DNA of 64,000 nt from Micrococcaceae bacterium Sec5.1 (GTDB lineage Bacteria > Actinomycetota > Actinomycetes > Actinomycetales > Micrococcaceae): NCBI GenBank assembly GCA_039636795.1, contig CP143430.1, positions 3,906,001 to 3,970,000 on the forward strand. Reading direction: 5' to 3'. The notes under the pieces are model-generated. The model was not told the DNA's origin and searched no databases. It saw only the letters and a program-made list of their open reading frames with translations. The position numbers were made by a program, and so were the translations under genes. Numbering within the stretch: the first letter of the stretch is position 1; the number at the start of each line of letters is the position of its first letter. Shown here in pieces: positions 1 through 7,901 of the stretch.

Positions 1-152
1 GGGCATACGGGTTCGCAAGCACCACAGTCAACGCATTCATCCGGGTGGATGTAGAGGGAACGCTCACCTTCGTAAATGCAGTCAACAGGGCATTCTTCGA
101 TACATGCCTTGTCCTTGACATCTACACACGGCTGCGCGATTACGTACGTCAC
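1..152 (-). CDS. fdxA: 7Fe ferredoxin, 3' end cut by window edge
   Basis: Low-potential electron carrier of the bacterial 7Fe (3Fe-4S plus 4Fe-4S) ferredoxin family. The 50 visible residues start at GTG 152 with GAGAGG about 10 nt upstream. They read [17 protein letters not shown], then CPVDC and a second cluster-type motif [12 protein letters not shown], the normal layout of actinobacterial FdxA. The C-terminal half lies outside the window. It is transcribed to the left, divergently from the small SH3-like gene at 289. Confidence 0.93.
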   Translation of the reverse strand, partial: MTYVIAQPCVDVKDKACIEECPVDCIYEGERSLYIHPDECVDCGACEPVC

Positions 153-288
153 GTCCCAGACCTCTCCACGGTTTGTCCCGGCCAATAGCCGGGGTAATAC
201 GGCCGGCAGCATGCCGGACACTCAACTTCTGACCCTATTATCCAACAGTGCTATGACGCCAACCTAGCCCGCGTCTTAGTATGAAACG

Positions 289-519
289 GTGACTCCCCCG
301 CATTTGCCACCTCGACAATTTCTGCTCAAAGCCCAGCCGGGCATTCGGGTCGTGGTCCGCTACAGGATCCAAGACGGCCTGACCGATGCGCTGGGGTATC
401 TGGTGACCACCACAGAAAGCAGCTGCACCGTACGAACGCGAACGTCCGACGTCCAAATTCCACTTGCGCTGGTCATCGCAGCGAAAGAAGTTCCCCCACC
501 ACCGTCCCGGCGCCAGTAG
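289..519 (+). CDS. Small SH3-like domain protein (Rv0428c N-terminal type)
   Basis: 76 residues. The core VVVRYRIQDGLTDALGYL...VRT....VQIPLALVIAAKEVPPPP resembles the SH3-like N-terminal domain of Rv0428c-type GNAT acetyltransferases in actinobacteria, but here it stands alone with no acetyltransferase domain. That family match is from memory. The start is GTG 289; no Shine-Dalgarno is seen, but TAGTAT at 277-282 lies 6 nt before the GTG, which suggests a leaderless mRNA. The gene is divergent from fdxA and convergent with the membrane-protein gene at 547. Function unknown; binding to protein or nucleic acid is only a guess. Confidence 0.6.
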   Translation: MTPPHLPPRQFLLKAQPGIRVVVRYRIQDGLTDALGYLVTTTESSCTVRTRTSDVQIPLALVIAAKEVPPPPSRRQ

Positions 520-546
520 CGCTGGCAGCTGTGTGCGGGACACTAC

Positions 547-915
547 CTACTGAACAGCTGTCCGCCATCGCTTCACCAGACGGCTGGCAACAACAAGCAT
601 GATCAACGTGACTGCAGCTATGCCATAAACCCAGATGTTGCCCGCGGCGTCACCTAGCAACAACTGTTTGTCGCGTCCCCCTGACGACAATGCACCGACG
701 GTGGCATAAACCACCACGCCTGCTACCGCCGTCGGGATAACTGAACCCGACCAAGCTGCCAGCCACAACTGTACCGACGCAAGCAGCAGCAGCGCGGCGC
801 AGACACCCCAGGCGACGTCGACGCCGGAGATCACCATGCTCTGCCGGTGGAGTGCCGTTCCTGCCGCAGCAACCAAAAGAGCCGCCAGCACGGCCGCGGC
901 GATGCCACGGGCCAT
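547..915 (-). CDS. Small integral membrane protein, function unknown
   Basis: 122 residues with about four hydrophobic helices (roughly residues 5-25, 35-55, 58-75 and 95-115) and a basic C-terminal end (RLVKRWR). I chose ATG 915 because GGGAG lies 8 nt upstream; an in-frame ATG at 936 has no ribosome-binding site. It lies 54 bp downstream of typA on the same strand, so co-transcription is likely. No catalytic motif is seen and I do not recognise the family with confidence. Confidence 0.7.
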   Translation of the reverse strand: MARGIAAAVLAALLVAAAGTALHRQSMVISGVDVAWGVCAALLLLASVQLWLAAWSGSVIPTAVAGVVVYATVGALSSGGRDKQLLLGDAAGNIWVYGIAAVTLIMLVVASRLVKRWRTAVQ

Positions 916-969
916 ACTGGCGACTCCCTTGTTCATTCTGCTGTTCCAGCCGGATTCAACCGGGCCGGA

Positions 970-2886
970 CTAGGCCTTTGCGCGGGCGCGGTTGGCCTTG
1001 GCACGCTCGTTGGAATCGAGGATGAGCTTGCGGATACGGATGTCTTCCGGCGTCACCTCAACGCACTCGTCTTCACGCGCGAATTCGAGGGACTCTTCGA
1101 GGGTCAGGTCGCGCGGCGGCGTCAGGTTCTCGAAGGTGTCCGAGGAAGCTGCACGCATGTTGGTGAGCTTCTTTTCCTTGGTGATGTTGACGTCCATGTC
1201 GTCGGCGCGTGAGTTCTCGCCCACGATCATGCCTTCGTAAACCTCGGAGGTGGGCTTCACGAAGAAGGAACCGCGCTCCTGCAGGTTGATCATGGCGAAC
1301 GGGGTGACGACACCGGCACGGTCGGCAACCATCGAACCGTTGGTGCGGTATTCGATGGGACCGGCCCACGGCTCGTAGCCTTCGGAGATGGAAGCCGCGA
1401 TACCGGCACCACGGGTGTCGGTGAGGAACTTGGTGCGGAAGCCGATGAGGCCACGGGCAGGAACGATGAATTCCATGCGGCACCAGCCGGTGCCGTGGTT
1501 GGCCATGTTGGTCATGCGGCCCTTGCGGGCGGCCATGAGCTGCGTTACGGCACCGAGGTACTCTTCGGGCACGTCGATGGTCATGTGTTCCATCGGCTCG
1601 TGGATCTTGCCGTCGATGGTCTTGGTGACTACCTGCGGCTTGCCAACGGTCAGCTCGAAGCCTTCGCGACGCATCTGCTCAACGAGGATTGCCAGGGCGA
1701 GCTCGCCACGGCCCTGTACTTCCCAAGCGTCCGGACGCTCGGTGGGCAGAACCTTGATGGAGACGTTACCGATCAGTTCCTTGTCCAGGCGGTCCTTCAC
1801 CTGGCGGGCGGTGACCTTGGCTCCCTTGACCCTGCCGGCCAGCGGCGAGGTGTTGATACCGATGGTCATGGAGATCGCGGGGTCATCCACGGTGATCAAC
1901 GGCAGCGGCTGTGGGTTCTCGGCGTCCGTAAGGGTTTCACCGATGGTGATTTCCTCGATACCTGCAACGGCAACGATTTCACCCGGCCCGGCCGACTCGG
2001 TAGGAACGCGGGTCAGTGCCTTGGTGGCCAGGAGTTCAGTGATCTTGACGTTCTTGAGTTCACCGTTGGCACGGGCCCAGGCAACCGTCTGGCCCTTGCG
2101 GAGTGTGCCGTTGTAGATGCGGAGCAGGGCGAGGCGGCCAAGGAACGGCGAAGCGTCCAGGTTGGTCACGTGCGCTTGAAGCACGCCATCCGGGTTGTAG
2201 GTGGGAGCGGGGATGTGCTCGATGATGGTCTTGAAAAGGGGCTCAAGGTCCTCGTTGTCCGGGGCGGAGCCGTTGTCCGGCTGGTCCAAGGAGGCGCGGC
2301 CAACCTTGGCAGCAGCGTAGACGACCGGAACTTCCAGGACCTTGTCCAGGTCCAGGTCCGGAACTTCGTCGGCAAGGTCCGAAGCCAGGCCCAGGAGCAG
2401 GTCCATGGACTCGTGGACAACTTCATCGATGCGGGCGTCGGGACGGTCCGTCTTGTTGACCAGGAGGATCACCGGGAGGTGCGCAGCAAGGGCCTTGCGG
2501 AGCACGAAGCGGGTCTGGGGCAGCGGGCCTTCAGAGGAGTCGACCAGCAGGACAACGCCGTCGACCATGGAAAGACCGCGCTCAACCTCGCCACCGAAGT
2601 CGGCGTGGCCGGGGGTGTCGATGACGTTGATGGTGATGGTTTCGCCGTTGGACGACGGGCCATTGTAGGCAACCGTGGTGTTCTTGGCGAGGATCGTGAT
2701 GCCCTTTTCGCGCTCCAGGTCACCGGAGTCCATGACGCGGTCCTCAACCTCACCGTGGGAAGCGAAGGAGTTGGTCTGCTTGAGCATGGCGTCGACCAGG
2801 GTGGTCTTACCGTGGTCAACGTGTGCGACGATCGCGACGTTGCGCAGATCGCTCCGCGACGCAGTGTTGGTGATGGTTTCAGACAT
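970..2886 (-). CDS. typA: Ribosome-associated translational GTPase TypA/BipA
   Basis: 638-residue elongation-factor-like GTPase that binds 70S ribosomes and supports ribosome assembly and stress or low-temperature growth. The G domain shows G1 AHVDHGKT (21-28), G3 DTPGH (90-94) and G4 NKTD (144-147), followed by the domain II/III and V regions and the BipA C-terminal domain (GTGWCRMEFIVPARGLIGFR and onward). Length is normal for the family. The start is ATG 2886 (MSETITNTAS); an in-frame extension to 2985 has no family counterpart. A 12-bp palindrome (2943-2954) lies in its upstream region. Confidence 0.97.
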   Translation of the reverse strand: MSETITNTASRSDLRNVAIVAHVDHGKTTLVDAMLKQTNSFASHGEVEDRVMDSGDLEREKGITILAKNTTVAYNGPSSNGETITINVIDTPGHADFGGEVERGLSMVDGVVLLVDSSEGPLPQTRFVLRKALAAHLPVILLVNKTDRPDARIDEVVHESMDLLLGLASDLADEVPDLDLDKVLEVPVVYAAAKVGRASLDQPDNGSAPDNEDLEPLFKTIIEHIPAPTYNPDGVLQAHVTNLDASPFLGRLALLRIYNGTLRKGQTVAWARANGELKNVKITELLATKALTRVPTESAGPGEIVAVAGIEEITIGETLTDAENPQPLPLITVDDPAISMTIGINTSPLAGRVKGAKVTARQVKDRLDKELIGNVSIKVLPTERPDAWEVQGRGELALAILVEQMRREGFELTVGKPQVVTKTIDGKIHEPMEHMTIDVPEEYLGAVTQLMAARKGRMTNMANHGTGWCRMEFIVPARGLIGFRTKFLTDTRGAGIAASISEGYEPWAGPIEYRTNGSMVADRAGVVTPFAMINLQERGSFFVKPTSEVYEGMIVGENSRADDMDVNITKEKKLTNMRAASSDTFENLTPPRDLTLEESLEFAREDECVEVTPEDIRIRKLILDSNERAKANRARAKA

Positions 2887-2942
2887 GCGTTTATGACTCG
2901 TTTCAGTGGTGAAGTCAGTTGTTTGTATCCGCGCGCATACCT

Positions 2943-2954
2943 GATCACGTGATC
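2943..2954. promoter_or_regulatory. 12-bp palindrome upstream of typA
   Basis: Perfect palindrome GATCACGTGATC with a CACGTG core, 57 bp upstream of the typA ATG. It could be a regulator site; no binding protein can be named from the sequence. Confidence 0.25.
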
Positions 2955-3168
2955 GGAACACACAACGAAAAAGACCCCGGGACACAGGGCACCTACAGCA
3001 AGTCTAAACGCAGTTGCATTTATCAGCCTAAAAAGCAAGCCATTTACTGCCCGATTGTGGCGCCCATCACAGCACATCACGCTTTAGTAACCGGCAGTCA
3101 AGATGCTGGATTTTCTGCTTCCAGTGCCCCATGATTGCTGCAGAACCAGTGCCACACGGAGACCAACG

Positions 3169-4020
3169 ATGCGCAAAGCCTCGGCCGCGTTCCGCCTGCT
3201 CGCACCCTTGATCGCCGTTGGCGTTCTTGTGGTCGGCTGCGGACCAAACCAAGCAACCCCACAATCCACGCCCTCGCGCTCAGCCGCGCCAGTTCCCGCG
3301 GAGACTTCAGCGGCGGACAAACCCCTTAGGGTGGCGCCTGCTCCGAGCCCCCTTGACCTGCCAGTGGGCTCCCTCTACAGGAATCCGGCGAACAACCGCG
3401 ACGAAGTGGTCCTCGCCGATGTGCGCCACACCGCGGTGTTGATTGGCGATTCCCAGGCCATGCCGAAGGACTCATGGCCGCAAAGGGGAATCTCGGCGCT
3501 TGGGTACAAATTGCACGTTGTGGGCATGGGTGGCACGGGATTCGTAGCTTCCAACGGCAAGACAGGCAATTACATCGACGCGCTCCAGCGTGGGGACTGG
3601 CTGCTGCCTTACGGAGATCCGCCACTGATCGTGGTCCAGGGTGGTGGCAATGACGCCTCCCAAAAGGCCACTGACGCCCAGATCACGAGTAACGCCGACC
3701 GGCTCCTCGGTGCGCTCAAGAAGCGCTATCCGGGTGCCCGACTGGCAATGATCGGGACGTTGGCACGCGGAGCCGACAACGGTGGCGGCCGCCGTTCCGA
3801 GGTGGACGCACTCCTTGGCCGGATCGCCGCCAAGCAAGCGATCCCGTTTGTCAGCGCGGGCGACTGGCTCACCCGCTACGATGCCGTTGCCGATCTCCAG
3901 GACGGCGTCCACCTCAAGCCATCCGGGCACGCGAAGTTGGGCAGCGTTCTGGCGCGCGAACTCACGGCACTTGGTCTGACGGCACGCCCCGACACCGACC
4001 CGTCCGTTTCACCCGAATAG
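3169..4020 (+). CDS. SGNH/GDSL-hydrolase lipoprotein
   Basis: 283-residue putative exported esterase or deacylase of the SGNH superfamily. Lipoprotein signal MRKASAAFRL...VLVVGC with the lipidated Cys at residue 24, then a Pro/Ser/Ala-rich linker to about residue 65. SGNH blocks are seen: IGDSQ (catalytic Ser95), GGTG in block II position, GGGND (158-162) and a C-terminal DGVHLKPSGHAKLG holding the Asp-x-x-His pair. The start is ATG 3169 with GGAGACC about 6 nt upstream; an upstream in-frame ATG (3103) would bury the signal peptide. Monocistronic, ended by the strong hairpin at 4101-4142. The substrate is unknown; O-acetylated cell-wall or surface glycans are plausible. Confidence 0.82.
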   Translation: MRKASAAFRLLAPLIAVGVLVVGCGPNQATPQSTPSRSAAPVPAETSAADKPLRVAPAPSPLDLPVGSLYRNPANNRDEVVLADVRHTAVLIGDSQAMPKDSWPQRGISALGYKLHVVGMGGTGFVASNGKTGNYIDALQRGDWLLPYGDPPLIVVQGGGNDASQKATDAQITSNADRLLGALKKRYPGARLAMIGTLARGADNGGGRRSEVDALLGRIAAKQAIPFVSAGDWLTRYDAVADLQDGVHLKPSGHAKLGSVLARELTALGLTARPDTDPSVSPE

Positions 4021-4100
4021 ATGCTGTTTCGGGGCTTGCTTTGCGCCTTTTGCGGGTGATTTGGGATGCAGAGCAGGCCTAACAACGAGTGATTTAACGG

Positions 4101-4142
4101 CAAGAGCCGGTGGTTCCCTCTCGTGGGAACCACCGGCTCTTG
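4101..4142 (+). terminator. Intrinsic terminator between convergent genes
   Basis: Perfect 18-bp stem (4101-4118 with 4125-4142) with a 6-nt loop, followed on the + strand by CTTTTG. It ends the lipoprotein gene and may also stop oppDF read-through on the other strand. Confidence 0.9.
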
Positions 4143-4193
4143 CTTTTGTCTCCTCGGCTGCTGTTGTCTCGTCAGCAGAGAGTACGACGTCGG

Positions 4194-5903
4194 TCAGGCC
4201 ACCGCGGGCGGCAGCAGCAGCGAACCGCCAGGAATGGCATCCAACAGTGCCTGCGTGTAGGCCTCGCGCGGGTTGTCGAAGACGTCATCCGTGCTGCCCG
4301 TTTCTACAAGCTGGCCCTTTTCCATGACGCAGACGTGGTCTGCAATCTGGCGCACAACGGCGAGGTCGTGCGTGATGAACAAGTACGTCAGACCAAGATT
4401 GTCCTGAAGGTCTGCGAGAAGGTTCAGCACCTGCGCCTGGACGAGTACGTCCAAGGCGGAAACGGCCTCATCACAGATGATCACTTCAGGATCCAAGGCC
4501 AAGGCACGGGCAATCGCAATGCGTTGTCGCTGGCCACCTGAAAGCTCGTTCGGATACCTCTGCATCATGGACTGTGGCAAAGCCACCTGGTCCAACAGCT
4601 CGCATACCTTCTTTTCGCGGCTTGCCCCATTTCCGATCTTGTGCACGCGGAGAGGCTCTTCGATGGTCCGGAAGATGTTGTACATGGGATCCAGGGAGCC
4701 GTAAGGATCCTGGAAAATCGGCTGCACCCGCCGCCGGAACTTGAAGAGGTCCTTGCCTTTGAGTCCAGCAGTATCGACGCCGTCGAATACAATCTGGCCC
4801 TCGGTAGGCTTCTCAAGTTGGAGGACCATTTTGGCCACGGTGGATTTACCCGAACCCGACTCCCCCACAATCGCCGTAGTGGTTCCGCGCTTGACGTCGA
4901 AGCTGATGTCGTCCACTGCAGCGAAGTCTGAGGTCTGGCCCAGGCCCTGCCGGAGCTTGTAGATCTTGCGCAGGTTTCGGATCTGCAGGACCTCGTCGGT
5001 TGCGTGCTTCTTAATTGCCGTGACAGGCGCCAAGAGGTCGCTGGCTTCCACGCCCAGCTCCTTCGCCACCTGAATGCGGCGGGAGGCGAGCGAGGGCGCC
5101 GATTCCACGAGTCGCTTTGTGTAGGGGTGCTGCGGGTTCTGCAGCAGTTCCAGTGAAGGACCCGCCTCCACAACGTTGCCCTGGTACATAACGACTACCT
5201 TGTCCGCGCGCTCGGCAGCAAGGCCGAGGTCGTGGGTGATGAGCAGCACCGATGTACCGAGCTCCGTAGTCATTTTGTCCAAGTGATCCAGGATCTTGCG
5301 CTGGACGGTAACGTCCAATGCAGACGTAGGCTCATCCGCGATCAGGAGCTTGGGCTGGCAACTCAGACCGATAGCGATAAGAGCCCGCTGGCGCATACCG
5401 CCGGAGAACTCGTGCGGATACTGCTTGGCTCGCCGCGCAGCATCGGGAAGACCCGCCTCCGCCAAAACCCGGGCAACGTCTTCGGGCCCGTCCGGACGAC
5501 CATTGGCCTTGAGGGTCTCGCGAACCTGGTAGCCGATCTTCCACACGGGATTGAGGTTGGACATCGGGTCCTGGGGAACCATACCGATGTGGCTGCCGCG
5601 GAGTTCAATCATGCGTCGTTCCGGCGCATGCGAGATGTCCTCGCCGTCCAGCAGAATCTGCCCCCCTGAGACGCGTCCATTGTTCGGCAACAAGCCAATG
5701 GCAGCCAGGGCCGTCGTCGACTTTCCTGAACCGGACTCCCCCACGATCGCGACGGTTTCGCCGGGCATGATGGTCAAGTGGGCGTTTTTGACGGCCTTCA
5801 CTTCACCCGAGCCGGTCTTGAAGGTGATGGCCAGATCCTTGATTTCCAAGATTGGCCGTACCTGTGAGGTGACTTCGTTGATTCGTACGTTGGCAGAAGC
5901 CAT
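4194..5903 (-). CDS. Peptide ABC importer ATPase, fused OppD-OppF
   Basis: 569 residues carrying two complete ABC modules in one chain, where classical opp/dpp systems use separate D and F subunits. Each half has Walker A GESGSGKST, an LSGG-type signature (FSGGMRQRALIA and LSGGQRQRIAIA), Walker B (LLIADEPTSALD and VIICDEAVSALD) and a switch His (LITHDL and FITHDL). The second Walker B reads DEAVSALD rather than DEPTSALD, common in OppF halves. The start is ATG 5903 after AAGGAGG. It lies 10 bp behind oppC and is last in the oppABC-DF operon, powering peptide uptake from the cytoplasmic face. Confidence 0.93.
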   Translation of the reverse strand: MASANVRINEVTSQVRPILEIKDLAITFKTGSGEVKAVKNAHLTIMPGETVAIVGESGSGKSTTALAAIGLLPNNGRVSGGQILLDGEDISHAPERRMIELRGSHIGMVPQDPMSNLNPVWKIGYQVRETLKANGRPDGPEDVARVLAEAGLPDAARRAKQYPHEFSGGMRQRALIAIGLSCQPKLLIADEPTSALDVTVQRKILDHLDKMTTELGTSVLLITHDLGLAAERADKVVVMYQGNVVEAGPSLELLQNPQHPYTKRLVESAPSLASRRIQVAKELGVEASDLLAPVTAIKKHATDEVLQIRNLRKIYKLRQGLGQTSDFAAVDDISFDVKRGTTTAIVGESGSGKSTVAKMVLQLEKPTEGQIVFDGVDTAGLKGKDLFKFRRRVQPIFQDPYGSLDPMYNIFRTIEEPLRVHKIGNGASREKKVCELLDQVALPQSMMQRYPNELSGGQRQRIAIARALALDPEVIICDEAVSALDVLVQAQVLNLLADLQDNLGLTYLFITHDLAVVRQIADHVCVMEKGQLVETGSTDDVFDNPREAYTQALLDAIPGGSLLLPPAVA

Positions 5904-5913
5904 GTTCGCCTCC

Positions 5914-6858
5914 TTAGCGCTGACGGCTCTTGGGATCAAGAGCATCGCGAACGGCGTCGCCAAGCATGATGAAGCTCAGGACGGTGATGGACAGGGCGGC
6001 TGCCGGATAGAGCAGGATTCCGGGGTTGGTTCGAATAGAGGCATTGGCCGCTGAAATATCGTTACCCCACGACATCACGCTGGTAGGCAGGCCCACGCCA
6101 AGGAAGGACAATGTCGCTTCCAGGACGATGAACACGCCAAGTTCCAGCGTGGCCAGAACAATTACCGGAGCCAGGGCATTTGGCAAGGCGTGCTTGACCA
6201 ACGCCCCAAACTTGGAAACACCAAGAGACCGGGCCGCTGTAACGAAGTCCGCGTTGCGCACCTCAATCACTGCGCCTCTGGTAATACGGGCCATTTGCGG
6301 CCAGGCCAGCAAGGATATCGTCAGGACGACCGTCCAAACGCTCCTGTTCTCGCGGAACAGCGGCAACTGAGTGATGACCAGGGCACCGAGAATGATCGGC
6401 AAGGCAAAGAAAATGTCACCGAGTCGGGCCAGGACCGCATCCAACCAGCCACCGTAGTAGCCAGCCAGGGCGCCGAGAGTCACGCCGATGATGATCACTG
6501 CGAGGACGGACAGGATGCCGACAGACAACGAAGCTTGCGTGCCGTGGACAACCCGGGAATAGACGTCACAGCCTTGCAGCGTGAAACCTAGCGGGTGTCC
6601 TGAAGTTGGGCCCGCCTCAGAGTTGGCCAACTGGCAGTCGTTGTTGGGCGCCACGCTGGTAAACAGCCCCGGGAAGAGGGCAACCGTCAGCAACAACAGG
6701 ATCAGCAGCGAGGAGACGATGAACATGGGACGGCGGCGCAGCTTTCGCCACGCATCGGCCCATAGGCTCAGGGGTGCCTGATCCGTCTTGACGGCGTCAG
6801 TGGCTAGCAGCGGGGTTTCATCGACAGGGGCAACGAAGTGTTCGGTATTACTGGTCAT
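5914..6858 (-). CDS. Peptide ABC importer permease (OppC/DppC type)
   Basis: 314-residue inner-membrane subunit. After a cytoplasmic N-terminal extension comes the OppC_N segment (WRKLRRRPMFIVSSLLILLLL), an exported segment, then five to six helices with the EAA loop (AARSLGVSKFGALVKHALPNALAP) that docks on the ATPase. The start is ATG 6858; it overlaps the 3' end of oppB by 11 bp, so translation is coupled. A longer in-frame start at 6897 lies inside oppB and is less likely. Confidence 0.93.
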   Translation of the reverse strand: MTSNTEHFVAPVDETPLLATDAVKTDQAPLSLWADAWRKLRRRPMFIVSSLLILLLLTVALFPGLFTSVAPNNDCQLANSEAGPTSGHPLGFTLQGCDVYSRVVHGTQASLSVGILSVLAVIIIGVTLGALAGYYGGWLDAVLARLGDIFFALPIILGALVITQLPLFRENRSVWTVVLTISLLAWPQMARITRGAVIEVRNADFVTAARSLGVSKFGALVKHALPNALAPVIVLATLELGVFIVLEATLSFLGVGLPTSVMSWGNDISAANASIRTNPGILLYPAAALSITVLSFIMLGDAVRDALDPKSRQR

Positions 6859-7777
6859 AGCGGATCCTCGGGTCAAGCCAGGCGTACAGGAGGTCAACCA
6901 GGAGGTTGGTCACGACGAAAACCAAGACCAGGACACTCACGATCGCAACAATGGTGGGACCCTCGCTGCGCTGAATGGCTTGGAAGAGTTTGTTCCCAAC
7001 TCCGGGGACGTTGAAGATGCCTTCGGTGACGATGGCCCCTCCCATCAGGCCGCCCAGGTTTGCGCCCAGATAGGTCACAACAGGGATCAGCGAGTTCCTC
7101 AAGATATGGGCCATGACCACCCGGGGACGCGAGAGGCCCTTGGCCGTGGCAGTACGCACGTAGTCCGCGTTCATGTTCTCGCTGACAGACGCTCTGGTCA
7201 GCCGAAGGACATATGCGAAGGAGACCAGCCCCAAAACCACGGCCGGGAGTATGAGGTTTCCCCAGTCCGCATTGGCGCCAACTGTCGGCTTGGCCCAGCC
7301 GAGCTGGACGCCAAATACCAATTGGAAGACGAACCCGAGGACGAAGGTAGGTACGGCAATCACAACCAGCGACATAATGAGCACGGTGGAGTCGAAGAGC
7401 TTTCCCTTTCGAAGGCCGGCGAAGACGCCAAAAGCAATGCCAAAGACGGCCTGGATGATGAGCGCTTCAACGGCGAGCATCGCGGTAACGGGGAATGCCC
7501 GGGCCAGAGCAGCAGCGATGGGTTGCTGGGTGAAGTCGACTCCGAGGTTGAAAGTAAACAGGTTCTTCAGGAAGATCCCGTACTGCACCCAGAACGGTTG
7601 ATCCAGATTGTATTGGGCCCGCAGGGCGTCAATGACACTCTGCGGAGGCTGGCGATCGCCGAAGAGGGCAGCGATCGGATCTCCGGGTAGTGCGAAGACC
7701 ATGTAGTACACGAGGAGTGTGGTCCCGATGAAGACGGGAATCACTTGGAGGAGCCTACGCAAAATGTAGCGAACCAC
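6848..7777 (-). CDS. Peptide ABC importer permease (OppB/DppB type)
   Basis: 309-residue permease opening with the family N-terminus MVRYILRRLLQVIPVFIGTT. About six membrane helices; the EAA loop RTATAKGLSRPRVVMAHILRNSLIP precedes the last helices, and it ends with the usual LDPRIRY. It pairs with OppC to form the membrane channel. It is preceded by a 124-bp gap from oppA that holds a GC-rich hairpin. Confidence 0.93.
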   Translation of the reverse strand: MVRYILRRLLQVIPVFIGTTLLVYYMVFALPGDPIAALFGDRQPPQSVIDALRAQYNLDQPFWVQYGIFLKNLFTFNLGVDFTQQPIAAALARAFPVTAMLAVEALIIQAVFGIAFGVFAGLRKGKLFDSTVLIMSLVVIAVPTFVLGFVFQLVFGVQLGWAKPTVGANADWGNLILPAVVLGLVSFAYVLRLTRASVSENMNADYVRTATAKGLSRPRVVMAHILRNSLIPVVTYLGANLGGLMGGAIVTEGIFNVPGVGNKLFQAIQRSEGPTIVAIVSVLVLVFVVTNLLVDLLYAWLDPRIRYDQ

Positions 7778-7844
7778 GATTCACCCCTCTCCATGGGTCG
7801 AGTGTTGGTGTGTCATGTTTGCCTTCCTGCCGAGGCAAGCATTA

Positions 7845-7870
7845 GGGGCCCGGCGCACTGGCCGGGCCCC
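7845..7870 (-). terminator. Hairpin between oppA and oppB (partial terminator or mRNA stabiliser)
   Basis: Perfect 10-bp GC stem (7845-7854 with 7861-7870) and 6-nt loop, 32 bp after the oppA stop. On the minus strand it is followed by TAAT, not a long U-run. Such structures behind binding-protein genes usually let more binding protein than permease be made; that role is inferred. Confidence 0.6.
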
Positions 7871-7901
7871 CATGCCTTACGGCAAGTTCAGATCCTGAGG
7901 A

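Noticed and set aside
1495..2952. 485-codon open frame on the + strand opposite typA
   Set aside because: It mirrors typA codon by codon, has no recognisable family, no start signal, and typA is a certain gene. Long antisense frames are expected at this GC content.
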